From NCBI GenBank assembly GCA_964057225.1, contig OZ059898.1, forward strand, positions 1,860,001-1,924,000: 64,000 bases of DNA, written 5' to 3'. The notes beneath the pieces are model-generated. The model had not been told where the DNA came from. It made no database searches and was given only the letters and a program-made list of their open reading frames with translations. The DNA comes from Auanema rhodensis. Lineage: Eukaryota; Nematoda; Chromadorea; Rhabditida; Rhabditidae. Below, piece by piece: positions 1 through 11,400 of this stretch (position 1 is its first letter; the number at the start of each line of letters is the position of its first letter). The position numbers and the translations under genes are program-made.

Positions 1-702
1 GTTGAATAACATTGTCCATCGCCTTTGCCTTGAAAAAAGGAATCTAAAAACATCTACTTTTTGCTAAATTATTTTGAAATTTTTCGAAAAAATTTTTGTC
101 AAAATGTTTTTGGAAGCAATGTTGAGTGTACATGGAAACTCAACATACACTAATGCATCATTTTTCAAACGATCATAACTAATTTTTGTATTAAGCGTTT
201 CTCAATGTAGTATAGTGCATTCGATGCGGATTTGTAAGCTGCGTCGATCTGTGTTATCAGATTTGCGCTAGCTTAAAAATGCACCGAGATATCAATTGAT
301 ATAAGTTCACACTTATATCCTCGATTTTCACCCTGGAGAATTAATTTTTTTGTTGAATAACATTGTCCATCGTCTTTGCCTTGAAAAAAGGAATCTAAAA
401 ACATCTACTTTTTGCTAAATTATTTTGAAATTTCTCGAAAAAATTTTTGTCAAAATGTTTTTGGAAGCAATGTTGAGTGTACATGGAAACTCAACATACA
501 CTAATGCATCATTTTTCAAACGATCATAACTAATTTTTGTATTAAGCGTTTCTCAATGTAGTATAGTGCATTCGATGCGGATTTTTAAGCTGCGTCGATC
601 TGTGTTATCAGATTTGCGCTAGCTTAAAAATGCACCGAGATATCAACTGATATAAGTTCACACTTATATCCTCGATTTTCACCCTGAAGAATTAATTTTT
701 TC
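1..702 (+). repeat. Monomers 0-1, source or copy of a block repeated 12 monomers downstream
   Basis: Monomer 0 has a rare combination: 'tcgcc' at offsets 19-23, 'caattgat' at 293-300, 'ccctggag' at 331-338 and a T instead of C at offset 351. Monomer 1 has 'tttctcg' at about 80-86. The same ordered pair of haplotypes recurs at 4213-4914 (monomers 12-13), 4212 bp away, which is exactly 12 periods. The one difference I noticed is a G at position 234 of monomer 0. This indicates copying of a block of at least two monomers. The window edge hides whether it extends upstream. Confidence 0.88.
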
Positions 703-3700
703 GTTGAATAACATTGTCCATCGTCTTTGCCTTGAAAAAAGGAATCTAAAAACATCTACTTTTTGCTAAATTATTTTGAAATTTTGTGAAAAAATTTTTG
801 TCAAAATGTTTTTGGAAGCAATGTTGAGTGTACATGGAAACTCAACATACACTAATGCATCATTTTTCAAACGATCATAACTAATTTTTGTATTAAGCGT
901 TTCTCAATGTAGTATAGTGCATTCGATGCGGATTTTTAAGCTGCGTCGATCTGTGTTATCAGATTTGCGCTAGCTTAAAAATGCACCGAGATATCAACTG
1001 ATATAAGTTCACACTTATATCCTCGATTTTCACCCTGAAGAATTAATTTTTTCGTTGAATAACATTGTCCATCGTCTTTGCCTTGAAAAAAGGAATCTAA
1101 AAACATCTACTTTTTGCTAAATTATTCTGAAATTTTTCGAAAAAATTTTTGTCAAAATGTTTTTGGAAGCAATGTTGAGTGTACATGGAAACTCAACATA
1201 CACTAATGCATCATTTTTCAAACGATCATAACTAATTTTTGTATTAAGCGTTTCTCAATGTAGTATAGTGCATTCGATGCGGATTTTTAAGCTGCGTCGA
1301 TCTGTGTTATCAGATTTGCGCTAGCTTAAAAATGCACCGAGATATCAACTGATATAAGTTCACACTTATATCCTCGATTTTCACCCTGAAGAATTAATTT
1401 TTTCGTTGAATAACATTGTCCATTGTCTTTGCCTTGAAAAAAGGAATCTAAAAACATCTACTTTTTGCTAAATTATTTTGAAATTTTTCGAAAAAATTTT
1501 TGTCAAAATGTTTTTGGAAGCAATGTTGAGTGTACATGGAAACTCAACATACACTAATGCATCATTTTTCAAACGATCATAACTAATTTTTGTATTAAGC
1601 GTTTCTCAATGTAGTATAGTGCATTCGATGCGGATTTTTAAGCTGCGTCGATCTGTGTTATCAGATTTGCGCTAGCTTAAAAATGCACCGAGATATCAAC
1701 TGATATAAGTTCACACTTATATCCTCGATTTTCACCCTGAAGAATTAATTTTTTCGTTGAATAACATTGTCCATCGTCTTTGCCTTGAAAAAAGGAATCT
1801 AAAAACATCTACTTTTTGCTAAATTATTTTGAAATTTTTTGAAAAAATTTTTGTCAAAATGTTTTTGGAAGCAATGTTGAGTGTACATGGAAACTCAACA
1901 TACACTAATGCATCATTTTTCAAACGATCATAACTAATTTTTGTATTAAGCGTTTCTCAATGTAGTATAGTGCATTCGATGCGGATTTTTAAGCTGCGTC
2001 GATCTGTGTTATCAGATTTGCGCTAGCTTAAAAATGCACCGAGATATCAACTGATATAAGTTCACACTTATATCCGCGATTTTCACCCTGAAGAATTAAT
2101 TTTTTCGTTGAATAACATTGTCCATCGTCTTTGCCTTGAAAAAAGGAATCTAAAAACATCTACTTTTTGCTAAATTATTTTGAAATTTTTTGAAAAAATT
2201 TTTGTCAAAATGTTTTTGGAAGCAATGTTGAGTGTACATGGAAACTCAACATACACTAATGCATCATTTTTCAAACGATCATAACTAATTTTTGTATTAA
2301 GCGTTTCTCAATGTAGTATAGTGCATTCGATGCGGATTTTTAAGCTGCGTCGATCTGTGTTATCAGATTTGCGCTAGCTTAAAAATGCACCGAGATATCA
2401 ACTGATATAAGTTCACACTTATATCCTCGATTTTCACCCTGAAGAATTAATTTTTTCGTTGAATAACATTGTCCATCGTCTTTGCCTTGAAAAAAGGAAT
2501 CTAAAAACATCTACTTTTTGCTAAATTATTTTGAAATTTTTTGAAAAAATTTTTGTCAAAATGTTTTTGGAAGCAATGTTGAGTGTACATGGAAACTCAA
2601 CATACACTAATGCATCATTTTTCAAACGATCATAACTAATTTTTGTATTAAGCGTTTCTCAATGTAGTATAGTGCATTCGATGCGGATTTTTAAGCTGCG
2701 TCGATCTGTGTTATCAGATTTGCGCTAGCTTAAAAATGCACCGAGATATCAACTGATATAAGTTCACACTTATATCCTCGATTTTCACCCTGAAGAATTA
2801 ATTTTTTCGTTGAATAACATTGTCCATCGTCTTTGCCTTGAAAAAAGGAATCTAAAAACATCTACTTTTTGCTAAATTATTTTGAAATTTTTCGAAAAAA
2901 TTTTTGTCAAAATGTTTTTGGAAGCAATGTTGAGTGTACATGGAAACTCAACATACACTAATGCATCATTTTTCAAACGATCATAACTAATTTTTGTATT
3001 AAGCGTTTCTCAATGTAGTATAGTGCATTCGATGCGGATTTTTAAGCTGCGTCGATCTGTGTTATCAGATTTGCGCTAGCTTAAAAATGCACCGAGATAT
3101 CAACTGATATAAGTTCACACTTATATCCTCGATTTTCACCCTGAAGAATTAAGTTTTTCGTTGAATAACATTGTCCATCGTCTTTGCCTTGAAAAAAGGA
3201 ATCTAAAAACATCTACTTTTTGCTAAATTATTTTGAAATTTTTCGAAAAAATTTTTGTCAAAATGTTTTTGGAAGCAATGTTGAGTGTACATGGAAACTC
3301 AACATACACTAATGCATCATTTTTCAAACGATCATAACTAATTTTTGTATTAAGCGTTTCTCAATGTAGTATAGTGCATTCGATGCGGATTTTTAAGCTG
3401 CGTCGATCTGTGTTATCAGATTTGCGCTAGCTTAAAAATGCACCGAGATATCTACTGATATAAGTTCACACTTATATCCTCGATTTTCACCCTGAAGAAT
3501 TAATTTTTTCGTTGAATAACATTGTCCATCGTCTTTGCCTTGAAAAAAGGAATCTAAAAACATCTACTTTTTGCTAAATTATTTTGAAATTTTTCGAAAA
3601 AATTTTTGTCAAAATGTTTTTGGAAGCAATGTTGAGTGTACATGGAAACTCAACATACACTAATGCATCATTTTTCAAACGATCATAACTAATTTTTGTA

Positions 3701-4212
3701 TTAAGCGTTTCTCAATGTAGTATAGTGCATTCGATGCGGATTTTTAAGCTGCGTCGATCTGTGTTATCAGATTTGCGCTAGCTTAAAAATGCACCGAGAT
3801 ATCAACTGATATAAGTTCACACTTATATCCTCGATTTTCACCCTGAAGATTTAATTTTTTCGTTGAATAACATTGTCCATCGTCTTTGCCTTGAAAAAAG
3901 GAATCTAAAAACATCTACTTTTTGCTAAATTATTTTGAAATTTTTCGAAAAAATTTTTGTCAAAATGTTTTTGGAAGCAATGTTGAGTGTACATGGAAAC
4001 TCAACATACACTAATGCATCATTTTTCAAACGATCATAACTAATTTTTGTATTAAGCGTTTCTCAATGTAGTATAGTGCATTCGATGCGGATTTTTAAGC
4101 TGCGTCGATCTGTGTTATCAGATTTGCGCTAGCTTAAAAATGCACCGAGATATCAACTGATATAAGTTCACACTTATATCCTCGATTTTCACCCTGAAGA
4201 ATTAATTTTTTT

Positions 4213-5616
4213 GTTGAATAACATTGTCCATCGCCTTTGCCTTGAAAAAAGGAATCTAAAAACATCTACTTTTTGCTAAATTATTTTGAAATTTTTCGAA
4301 AAAATTTTTGTCAAAATGTTTTTGGAAGCAATGTTGAGTGTACATGGAAACTCAACATACACTAATGCATCATTTTTCAAACGATCATAACTAATTTTTG
4401 TATTAAGCGTTTCTCAATGTAGTATAGTGCATTCGATGCGGATTTTTAAGCTGCGTCGATCTGTGTTATCAGATTTGCGCTAGCTTAAAAATGCACCGAG
4501 ATATCAATTGATATAAGTTCACACTTATATCCTCGATTTTCACCCTGGAGAATTAATTTTTTTGTTGAATAACATTGTCCATCGTCTTTGCCTTGAAAAA
4601 AGGAATCTAAAAACATCTACTTTTTGCTAAATTATTTTGAAATTTCTCGAAAAAATTTTTGTCAAAATGTTTTTGGAAGCAATGTTGAGTGTACATGGAA
4701 ACTCAACATACACTAATGCATCATTTTTCAAACGATCATAACTAATTTTTGTATTAAGCGTTTCTCAATGTAGTATAGTGCATTCGATGCGGATTTTTAA
4801 GCTGCGTCGATCTGTGTTATCAGATTTGCGCTAGCTTAAAAATGCACCGAGATATCAACTGATATAAGTTCACACTTATATCCTCGATTTTCACCCTGAA
4901 GAATTAATTTTTTCGTTGAATAACATTGTCCATCGTCTTTGCCTTGAAAAAAGGAATCTAAAAACATCTACTTTTTGCTAAATTATTTTGAAATTTTTTG
5001 AAAAAATTTTTGTCAAAATGTTTTTGGAAGCAATGTTGAGTGTACATGGAAACTCAACATACACTAATGCATCATTTTTCAAACGATCATAACTAATTTT
5101 TGTATTAAGCGTTTCTCAATGTAGTATAGTGCATTCGATGCGGATTTTTAAGCTGCGTCGATCTGTGTTATCAGATTTGCGCTAGCTTAAAAATGCACCG
5201 AGATATCAACTGATATAAGTTCACACTTATATCCGCGATTTTCACCCTGAAGAATTAATTTTTTCGTTGAATAACATTGTCCATCGTCTTTGCCTTGAAA
5301 AAAGGAATCTAAAAACATCTACTTTTTGCTAAATTATTTTGAAATTTTTTGAAAAAATTTTTGTCAAAATGTTTTTGGAAGCAATGTTGAGTGTACATGG
5401 AAACTCAACATACACTAATGCATCATTTTTCAAACGATCATAACTAATTTTTGTATTAAGCGTTTCTCAATGTAGTATAGTGCATTCGATGCGGATTTTT
5501 AAGCTGCGTCGATCTGTGTTATCAGATTTGCGCTAGCTTAAAAATGCACCGAGATATCAACTGATATAAGTTCACACTTATATCCTCGATTTTCACCCTG
5601 AAGAATTAATTTTTTC
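4213..5616 (+). repeat. Mosaic block: monomers 12-13 match 0-1, monomers 14-15 match 5-6
   Basis: Monomers 12-13 reproduce the marker sets of monomers 0-1. Monomer 14 then carries 'ccgcg' in the 3' part (5233) together with 'ttttttg' in the AT-rich dyad. That combination is otherwise seen only in monomer 5 ('ccgcg' at 2074), 3159 bp or exactly nine periods away. Monomer 15 likewise matches monomer 6. The offset therefore changes from 12 to 9 monomers inside the block. This is the footprint expected if three monomers (2-4) were lost from a copied segment by unequal exchange, or if two separate conversions abut here. Confidence 0.82.
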
Positions 5617-8069
5617 GTTGAATAACATTGTCCATCGTCTTTGCCTTGAAAAAAGGAATCTAAAAACATCTACTTTTTGCTAAATTATTCTGAAATTTTC
5701 CGAAAAAATTTTTGTCAAAATGTTTTTGGAAGCAATGTTGAGTGTACATGGAAACTCAACATACACTAATGCATCATTTTTCAAACGATCATAACTAATT
5801 TTTGTATTAAGCGTTTCTCAATGTAGTATAGTGCATTCGATGCGGATTTTTAAGCTGCGTCGATCTGTGTTATCAGATTTGCGCTAGCTTAAAAATGCAC
5901 CGAGATATCATTTGATATAAGTTCACACTTATATCCTCGATTTTCACCCTGAAGAATTAATTTTTTCGTTGAATAACATTGTCCATCGTCTTTGCCTTGA
6001 AAAAAGGAATCTAAAAACATCTACTTTTTGCTAAATTATTTTGAAATTTTTCGAAAAAATTTTTGTCAAAATGTTTTTGGAAGCAATGTTGAGTGTACAT
6101 GGAAACTCAACATACACTAATGCATCATTTTTCAAACGATCATAACTAATTTTTGTATTAAGCGTTTCTCAATGTAGTATAGTGCATTCGATGCGGATTT
6201 TTAAGCTGCGTCGATCTGTGTTATCAGATTTGCGCTAGCTTAAAAATGCACCGAGATATCAACTGATATATGTTCACACTTATATCCTCGATTTTCACCC
6301 TGAAGAATTAATTTTTTCGTTGAATAACATTGTCCATCGTCTTTGCCTTGAAAAAAGGAATCTAAAAACATCTACTTTTTGCTAAATTATTTTGAAATTT
6401 TTTGAAAAAATTTTTGTCAAAATGTTTTTGGAAGCAATGTTGAGTGTACATGGAAACTCAACATACACTAATGCATCATTTTTCAAACAATCATAACTAA
6501 TTTTTGTATTAAGCGTTTCTCAATGTAGTATAGTGCATTCGATGCGGATTTTTAAGCTGCGTCGATCTGTGTTATCAGATTTGCGCTAGCTTAAAAATGC
6601 ACCGAGATATCAACTGATATAAGTTCACACTTATATCCTCGATTTTCACCCTGAAGAATTAATTTTTTCGTTGAATAACATTGTCCATCGTCTTTGCCTT
6701 GAAAAAAGGAATCTAAAAACATCTACTTTTTGCTAAATTATTTTGAAATTTTTCGAAAAAATTTTTGTCAAAATGTTTTTGGAAGCAATGTTGAGTGTAC
6801 ATGGAAACTCAACATACACTAATGCATCATTTTTCAAACGATCATAACTAATTTTTGTATTAAGCGTTTCTCAATGTAGTATAGTGCATTCGATGCGGAT
6901 TTTTAAGCTGCGTCGATCTGTGTTATCAGATTTGCGCTAGCTTAAAAATGCACCGAGATATCAACTGATATAAGTTCACACTTATATCCTCGATTTTGAC
7001 CCTGAAGAATTAATTTTTTCGTTGAATAACATTGTCCATCGTCTTTGTTTTGAAAAAAGGAATCTAAAAACATCTACTTTTTGCTAAATTATTTTGAAAT
7101 TTTTCGAAAAAATTTTTGTCAAAATGTTTTTGGAAGCAATGTTGAGTGTACATGGAAACTCAACATACACTAATGCATCATTTTTCAAACGATCATAACT
7201 AATTTTTGTATTAAGCGTTTCTCAATGTAGTATAGTGCATTCGATGCGGATTTTTAAGCTGCGTCGATCTGTGTTATCAGATTTGCGCTAGCTTAAAAAT
7301 GCACCGAGATATCAACTGATATAAGTTCACACTTATATCCTCGATTTTCACCCTGAAGAATTAATTTTTTCGTTGAATAACATTGTCCATCGTCTTTGCC
7401 TTGAAAAAAGGAATCTAAAAACATCTACTTTTTGCTAAATTATTCTGAAATTTTCCGAAAAAATTTTTGTCAAAATGTTTTTGGAAGCAATGTTGAGTGT
7501 ACATGGAAACTCAACATACACTAATGCATCATTTTTCAAACGATCATAACTAATTTTTGTATTAAGCGTTTCTCAATGTAGTATAGTGCATTCGATGCGG
7601 ATTTTTAAGCTGCGTCGATCTGTGTTATCAGATTTGCGCTAGCTTAAAAATGCACCGAGATATCAACTGATATATGTTCACACTTATATCCTCGATTTTC
7701 ACCCTGAAGAATTAATTTTTTCGTTGAATAACATTGTCCATCGTCTTTGCCTTGAAAAAAGGAATCTAAAAACATCTACTTTTTGCTAAATTATTTTGAA
7801 ATTTTTTGAAAAAATTTTTGTCAAAATGTTTTTGGAAGCAATGTTGAGTGTACATGGAAACTCAACATACACTAATGCATCATTTTTCAAACGATCATAA
7901 CTAATTTTTGTATTAAGCGTTTCTCAATGTAGTATAGTGCATTCGATGCGGATTTTTAAGCTGCGTCGATCTGTGTTATCAGATTTGCGCTAGCTTAAAA
8001 ATGCACCGAGATATCAACTGATATAAGTTCACACTTATATCCTCGATTTTCACCCTGAAGAATTAATTT

Positions 8070-8086
8070 TTTCGTTGAATAACATT
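8070..8086 (+). other. Half-match to a CENP-B box across the monomer junction
   Basis: The 17-bp segment has TTCG at 8071-8074 and A at 8079, matching the first five essential bases of the CENP-B box (nTTCGnnnnAnnCGGGn). It also shares the following TTG of the human version. The CGGG half is absent (8082-8085 reads acat). The TTCG is retained at nearly every junction; exceptions include those near 351, 4212, 4563, 26325 and 49493. Insects lack true CENP-B but have related pogo-type proteins, so this is a weak resemblance that may be chance. Confidence 0.3.
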
Positions 8087-8143
8087 GTCCATCGTCTTTG
8101 CCTTGAAAAAAGGAATCTAAAAACATCTACTTTTTGCTAAATT

Positions 8144-8178
8144 ATTTTGAAATTTTTCGAAAAAATTTTTGTCAAAAT
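8144..8178. other. AT-rich dyad of the monomer (offsets 71-105), reference copy
   Basis: The outer arms 'attttga' (8144-8150) and 'tcaaaat' (8172-8178) are exact reverse complements. Inside them lies the 12-bp palindrome of five T, CG and five A (8153-8164), followed by a run of A then T. The element is present in every monomer. Its centre is one of the most variable spots of the repeat, with 'ttttg', 'ctcg', 'ttccg', 'ttgtg', 'cttt' and 'cgtaa' versions. It could be a bent or easily melted segment, or a minor-groove protein site; function is unknown. Confidence 0.8.
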
Positions 8179-8191
8179 GTTTTTGGAAGCA

Positions 8192-8219
8192 ATGTTGAGT
8201 GTACATGGAAACTCAACAT
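8192..8219. other. Inverted repeat, 9-bp arms, 10-nt loop (offsets 119-146)
   Basis: The arms 'atgttgagt' and 'actcaacat' are perfect reverse complements around 'gtacatggaa'. An alternative pairing of 'agtgta' with 'tacact' overlaps it. The element lies in the most conserved part of the monomer. The few changes seen are isolated, for example 'caattttga' in monomer 51, 'acatgaaaa' in the loop of monomers 49 and 52, and 'acttaacat' in monomer 109. Confidence 0.88.
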
Positions 8220-8302
8220 ACACTAATGCATCATTTTTCAAACGATCATAACTAATTTTTGTATTAAGCGTTTCTCAATGTAGTATAGTGCATTCGATGC
8301 GG

Positions 8303-8353
8303 ATTTTTAAGCTGCGTCGATCTGTGTTATCAGATTTGCGCTAGCTTAAAAAT
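8303..8353. other. Long compound inverted repeat, 11-bp outer arms (offsets 230-280)
   Basis: The outer arms 'atttttaagct' (8303-8313) and 'agcttaaaaat' (8343-8353) pair perfectly. After a single-base bulge, 'gcg' (8314-8316) pairs with 'cgc' (8339-8341). After an internal mismatch, 'atctg' (8320-8324) pairs with 'cagat' (8331-8335) around the loop 'tgttat'. Together they make a 51-nt hairpin with 19 Watson-Crick pairs that could form on either DNA strand or in a transcript. Departures are few: 'ttgtaagct' in monomer 0, 'tttatgctg' in 177, 'tttaaactg' in 67 and 108, 'gtgctatc' in 92 and 121, and 'agcgtaaa' in 135, 139 and 142. Confidence 0.88.
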
Positions 8354-8370
8354 GCACCGAGATATCAACT

Positions 8371-8392
8371 GATATAAGTTCACACTTATATC
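8371..8392. other. Perfect hairpin, 9-bp arms, 4-nt loop (offsets 298-319)
   Basis: 'gatataagt' and 'acttatatc' pair perfectly around 'tcac'. In contrast to the larger hairpin upstream, its arms carry common variants. 'ggtataagt' (offset 299) turns one A-T pair into a G-T wobble and is widespread in regions III-IV. 'acaattat' (offset 312) breaks a G-C pair and appears only in copies that already have the offset-299 change. 'gatatatgt' in monomers 17, 21 and 27 breaks an A-T pair. Confidence 0.88.
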
Positions 8393-8424
8393 CTCGATTT
8401 TCACCCTGAAGAATTAATTTTTTC

Positions 8425-11400
8425 GTTGAATTACATTGTCCATCGTCTTTGCCTTGAAAAAAGGAATCTAAAAACATCTACTTTTTGCTAAATTATTTTG
8501 AAATTTTTCGAAAAAATTTTTGTCAAAATGTTTTTGGAAGCAATGTTGAGTGTACATGGAAACTCAACATACACTAATGCATCATTTTTCAAACGATCAT
8601 AACTAATTTTTGTATTAAGCGTTTCTCAATGTAGTATAGTGCATTCGATGCGGATTTTTAAGCTGCGTCGATCTGTGTTATCAGATTTGCGCTAGCTTAA
8701 AAATGCACCGAGATATCTACTGATATAAGTTCACACTTATATCCTCGATTTTCACCCTGAAGAATTAATTTTTTCGTTGAATAACATTGTCCATCGTCTT
8801 TGCCTTGAAAAAAGGAATCTAAAAACATCTACTTTTTGCTAAATTATTTTGAAATTTTTCGAAAAAATTTTTGTCAAAATGTTTTTGGAAGCAATGTTGA
8901 GTGTACATGGAAACTCAACATACACTAATGCATCATTTTTCAAACGATCATAACTAATTTTTGTATTAAGCGTTTCTCAATGTAGTATAGTGCATTCGAT
9001 GCGGATTTTTAAGCTGCGTCGATCTGTGTTATCAGATTTGCGCTAGCTTAAAAATGCACCGAGATATCAACTGATATAAGTTCACACTTATATCCTCGAT
9101 TTTCACCCTGAAGAATTAATTTTTTCGTTGAATAACATTGTCCATCGTCTTTGCCTTGAAAAAAGGAATCTAAAAACATCTACTTTTTGCTAAATTATTC
9201 TGAAATTTTTCGAAAAAATTTTTGTCAAAATGTTTTTGGAAGCAATGTTGAGTGTACATGGAAACTCAACATACACTAATGCATCATTTTTCAAACGATC
9301 ATAACTAATTTTTGTATTAAGCGTTTCTCAATGTAGTATAGTGCATTCGATGCGGATTTTTAAGCTGCGTCGATCTGTGTTATCAGATTTGCGCTAGCTT
9401 AAAAATGCACCGAGATATCAACTGATATAAGTTCACACTTATATCCTCGATTTTCACCCTGAAGAATTAATTTTTTCGTTGAATAACATTGTCCATCGTC
9501 TTTGCCTTGAAAAAAGGAATCTAAAAACATCTACTTTTTGCTAAATTATTTTGAAATTTTTTGAAAAAATTTTTGTCAAAATGTTTTTGGAAGCAATGTT
9601 GAGTGTACATGGAAACTCAACATACACTAATGCATCATTTTTCAAACGATCATAACTAATTTTTGTATTAAGCGTTTCTCAATGTAGTATAGTGCATTCG
9701 ATGCGGATTTTTAAGCTGCGTCGATCTGTGTTATCAGATTTGCGCTAGCTTAAAAATGCACCGAGATATCAACTGATATATGTTCACACTTATATCCTCG
9801 ATTTTCACCCTGAAGAATTAATTTTTTCGTTGAATAACATTGTCCATCGTCTTTGCCTTGAAAAAAGGAATCTAAAAACATCTACTTTTTGCTAAATTAT
9901 TTTGAAATTTTTCGAAAAAATTTTTGTCAAAATGTTTTTGGAAGCAATGTTGAGTGTACATGGAAACTCAACATACACTAATGCATCATTTTTCAAACGA
10001 TCATAACTAATTTTTGTATTAAGCGTTTCTCAATGTAGTATAGTGCATTCGATGCGGATTTTTAAGCTGCGTCGATCTGTGTTATCAGATTTGCGCTAGC
10101 TTAAAAATGCACCGAGATATCTACTGATATAAGTTCACACTTATATCCTCGATTTTCACCCTGAAGAATTAATTTTTTCGTTGAATAACATTGTCCATCG
10201 TCTTTGCCTTGAAAAAAGGAATCTAAAAACATCTACTTTTTGCTAAATTATTTTGAAATTTTTCGAAAAAATTTTTGTCAAAATGTTTTTGGAAGCAATG
10301 TTGAGTGTACATGGAAACTCAACATACACTAATGCATCATTTTTCAAACGATCATAACTAATTTTTGTATTAAGCGTTTCTCAATGTAGTATAGTGCATT
10401 CGATGCGGATTTTTAAGCTGCGTCGATCTGTGTTATCAGATTTGCGCTAGCTTAAAAATGCACCGAGATATCAACTGATATAAGTTCACACTTATATCCT
10501 CGATTTTCACCCTGAAGAATTAATTTTTTCGTTGAACAACATTGTCCATCGTCTTTGCTTTGAAAAAAGGAATCTAAAAACATCTACTTTTTGCTAAATT
10601 ATTCTGAAATTTTTCGAAAAAATTTTTGTCAAAATGTTTTTGGAAGCAATGTTGAGTGTACATGGAAACTCAACATACACTAATGCATCATTTTTCAAAC
10701 GATCATAACTAATTTTTGTATTAAGCGTTTCTCAATGTAGTATAGTGCATTCGATGCGGATTTTTAAGCTGCGTCGATCTGTGTTATCAGATTTGCGCTA
10801 GCTTAAAAATGCACCGAGATATCAACTGATATAAGTTCACACTTATATCCTCGATTTTCACCCTGAAGAATTAATTTTTTCGTTGAATAACATTGTCCAT
10901 CGTCTTTGCCTTGAAAAAAGGAATCTAAAAACATCTACTTTTTGCTAAATTATTTTGAAATTTTTTGAAAAAATTTTTGTCAAAATGTTTTTGGAAGCAA
11001 TGTTGAGTGTACATGGAAACTCAACATACACTAATGCATCATTTTTCAAACGATCATAACTAATTTTTGTATTAAGCGTTTCTCAATGTAGTATAGTGCA
11101 TTCGATGCGGATTTTTAAGCTGCGTCGATCTGTGTTATCAGATTTGCGCTAGCTTAAAAATGCACCGAGATATCAACTGATATAAGTTCACACTTATATC
11201 CTCGATTTTCACCCTGAAGAATTAATTTTTTCGTTGAATAACATTGTCCATCGTCTTTGCCTTGAAAAAAGGAATCTAAAAACATCTACTTTTTGCTAAA
11301 TTATTTTGAAATTTTTCGAAAAAATTTTTGTCAAAATGTTTTTGGAAGCAATGTTGAGTGTACATGGAAACTCAACATACACTAATGCATCATTTTTCAA

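Larger units (their letters stand above)
8074..8424 (+). repeat. Reference (consensus-like) 351-bp monomer, number 23
   Basis: This copy carries the majority state at every position where I compared monomers, so offsets in this annotation are counted from its first base (offset 1 = 8074). In order it holds: a mixed segment with short A-runs (1-60), an AT-rich dyad (71-105), a hairpin (119-146), an 'atgcat' palindrome (153-158), a moderately AT-rich linker (159-229), a long compound hairpin containing 'gctagc' at 267-272 (230-280), a hairpin with a 4-nt loop (298-319), and a T-run (345-350) leading into 'cgttg' of the next copy. Stop codons interrupt the forward and reverse frames I followed, so it has no coding appearance. 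At 351 bp it is about twice a typical nucleosome repeat, which suggests dinucleosomal packaging, an inference only. Confidence 0.93.

Noticed and set aside
8290-8303. 'attcgatgcgg' considered as a tRNA-like B box (a SINE- or tRNA-derived repeat)
   Set aside because: Only the TTCGA core fits, the flanking bases are wrong, and no A box lies at a suitable distance upstream. No tRNA fold is visible.
8226-8345. 'atgcat' and 'gctagc' palindromes, once per monomer, as regulatory sites
   Set aside because: Six-base palindromes are expected by chance. They are restriction-site sequences that would give a 351-bp ladder on digestion, but there is no evidence of regulation.
8404-8424. 'ctgaaga' resembling the CUGANGA core of a hammerhead ribozyme (some animal satellites encode these)
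   Set aside because: It is not followed by a usable stem II and GAAA, and no correctly placed cleavage triplet with stems I and III could be drawn. The reverse strand gives only 'ctgataa', which lacks the needed G.
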